Assembly: GCA_023701165.1 (NCBI GenBank)
Contig: JAMPXL010000106.1
Coordinates: forward strand, 1-5,286
Reading direction: 5' to 3'
DNA from: Geothrix sp.
GTDB taxonomy: Bacteria; Acidobacteriota; Holophagae; Holophagales; Holophagaceae
Length of the DNA stretch: 5,286 bases
Shown here: piece after piece, positions 4,957 to 5,286 of the stretch
How positions within the stretch are numbered: position 1 is the stretch's first letter
Layout of the letters: every line of letters starts with the position of its first letter
The notes under the pieces: model-generated
The model's input: only the letters and a program-made list of their open reading frames with translations
Database searches by the model: none
What the model was told of the DNA's origin: nothing
Program-made: the position numbers and the translations under genes

Positions 4957-5286
4957 ATGTCCGGCCACAGCAAATGGTCCACCATCAAGCACAAGAAGGG
5001 CGCCGCTGACGCCAAGCGCGGCAAGGTCTTCACGAAGATCCTCAAGGAGATCACCGTGGCCGCCCGGCTCGGCGGCGGCGATGTGGCCAGCAACCCCCGC
5101 CTGCGCCTGGCCGTGGACCAGGCCAAGGGCAGCAACATGCCCAAGGACAACTGGGAGCGCGCCATCAAGAAGGGCACCGGCGAGCTCGAGGGCGTGACCT
5201 ACGAGGAAGTGGTCTACGAGGCCTACGGCCCCGGCGGCGTGGCCATCATGGTCGAGGCCATGACGGACAACAAGAACCGCACCACC
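4957..5286 (+). CDS. yebC: YebC/PmpR-family protein (3' partial)
   Basis: ATG 4957 follows AAGGAG (4943-4948) with eight bases between. The 110 codons to the window edge have no stop. The start [27 protein letters not shown] is the hallmark N-terminus of the YebC/PmpR/TACO1 family. Further family blocks follow: [37 protein letters not shown], and [23 protein letters not shown], which starts the second domain. Full members have about 240-250 residues, so a little under half is present. The family was first annotated as transcriptional regulators (PmpR). More recent work ties YebC and its relatives to translation, helping ribosomes through difficult stretches such as proline runs. Which role applies here cannot be told. 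The yebC gene often neighbours ruvC in other bacteria; that side is outside the window. Confidence 0.95.
   Translation, partial: MSGHSKWSTIKHKKGAADAKRGKVFTKILKEITVAARLGGGDVASNPRLRLAVDQAKGSNMPKDNWERAIKKGTGELEGVTYEEVVYEAYGPGGVAIMVEAMTDNKNRTT

Overview
The window is GC-rich (roughly two thirds G+C by eye) with dense bacterial coding and strong third-position G/C bias. Protein content and style suggest a member of Acidobacteriota, perhaps the Holophagae (Geothrix/Holophaga type). That placement is an inference from composition and gene types, with no marker that proves it. There are seven genes: the 3' end of one, five complete ones, and the 5' end of a last one cut by the window edge.

Layout. 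Left block, + strand: the tail of a protein ending in a Smr-like domain (to 296), a PfkB-family sugar/nucleoside kinase (319-1230), and an exported LysM protein with two related C-terminal modules (1263-2426). The gaps are only 22 and 32 bases, so these can be co-transcribed, though a consensus -10 box over the kinase stop codon may give the LysM gene its own start. The block ends at a strong intrinsic terminator (2442-2474). That terminator touches the 3' end of the convergent minus-strand gene for RsmG, the 16S rRNA m7G methyltransferase (2473-3105).

Middle: an AT-rich divergent intergenic region (3106-3292) separates rsmG from ybeY (3293-4018, + strand). YbeY is a 16S rRNA maturation/ribosome quality-control metalloprotein. 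Here it carries an unusual ~87-residue Lys/Arg-rich C-terminal extension with an AT-hook-like core. Thus two genes of small-subunit rRNA maturation and modification diverge from one short regulatory region.

Right block, + strand: a membrane-anchored TPR protein of unknown role (4104-4832, GTG start), a 124-base gap holding two separate imperfect hairpins, and the start of a YebC/PmpR-family gene (4957 to the window end).

No tRNA, rRNA, CRISPR array, insertion sequence or phage gene is visible. This is mostly an ordinary chromosomal housekeeping region. The points most worth a second look are the basic tail on YbeY, the duplicated module in the LysM protein, the paired hairpins before yebC, and loss of some usual family-motif residues in the Smr-like tail and RsmG.
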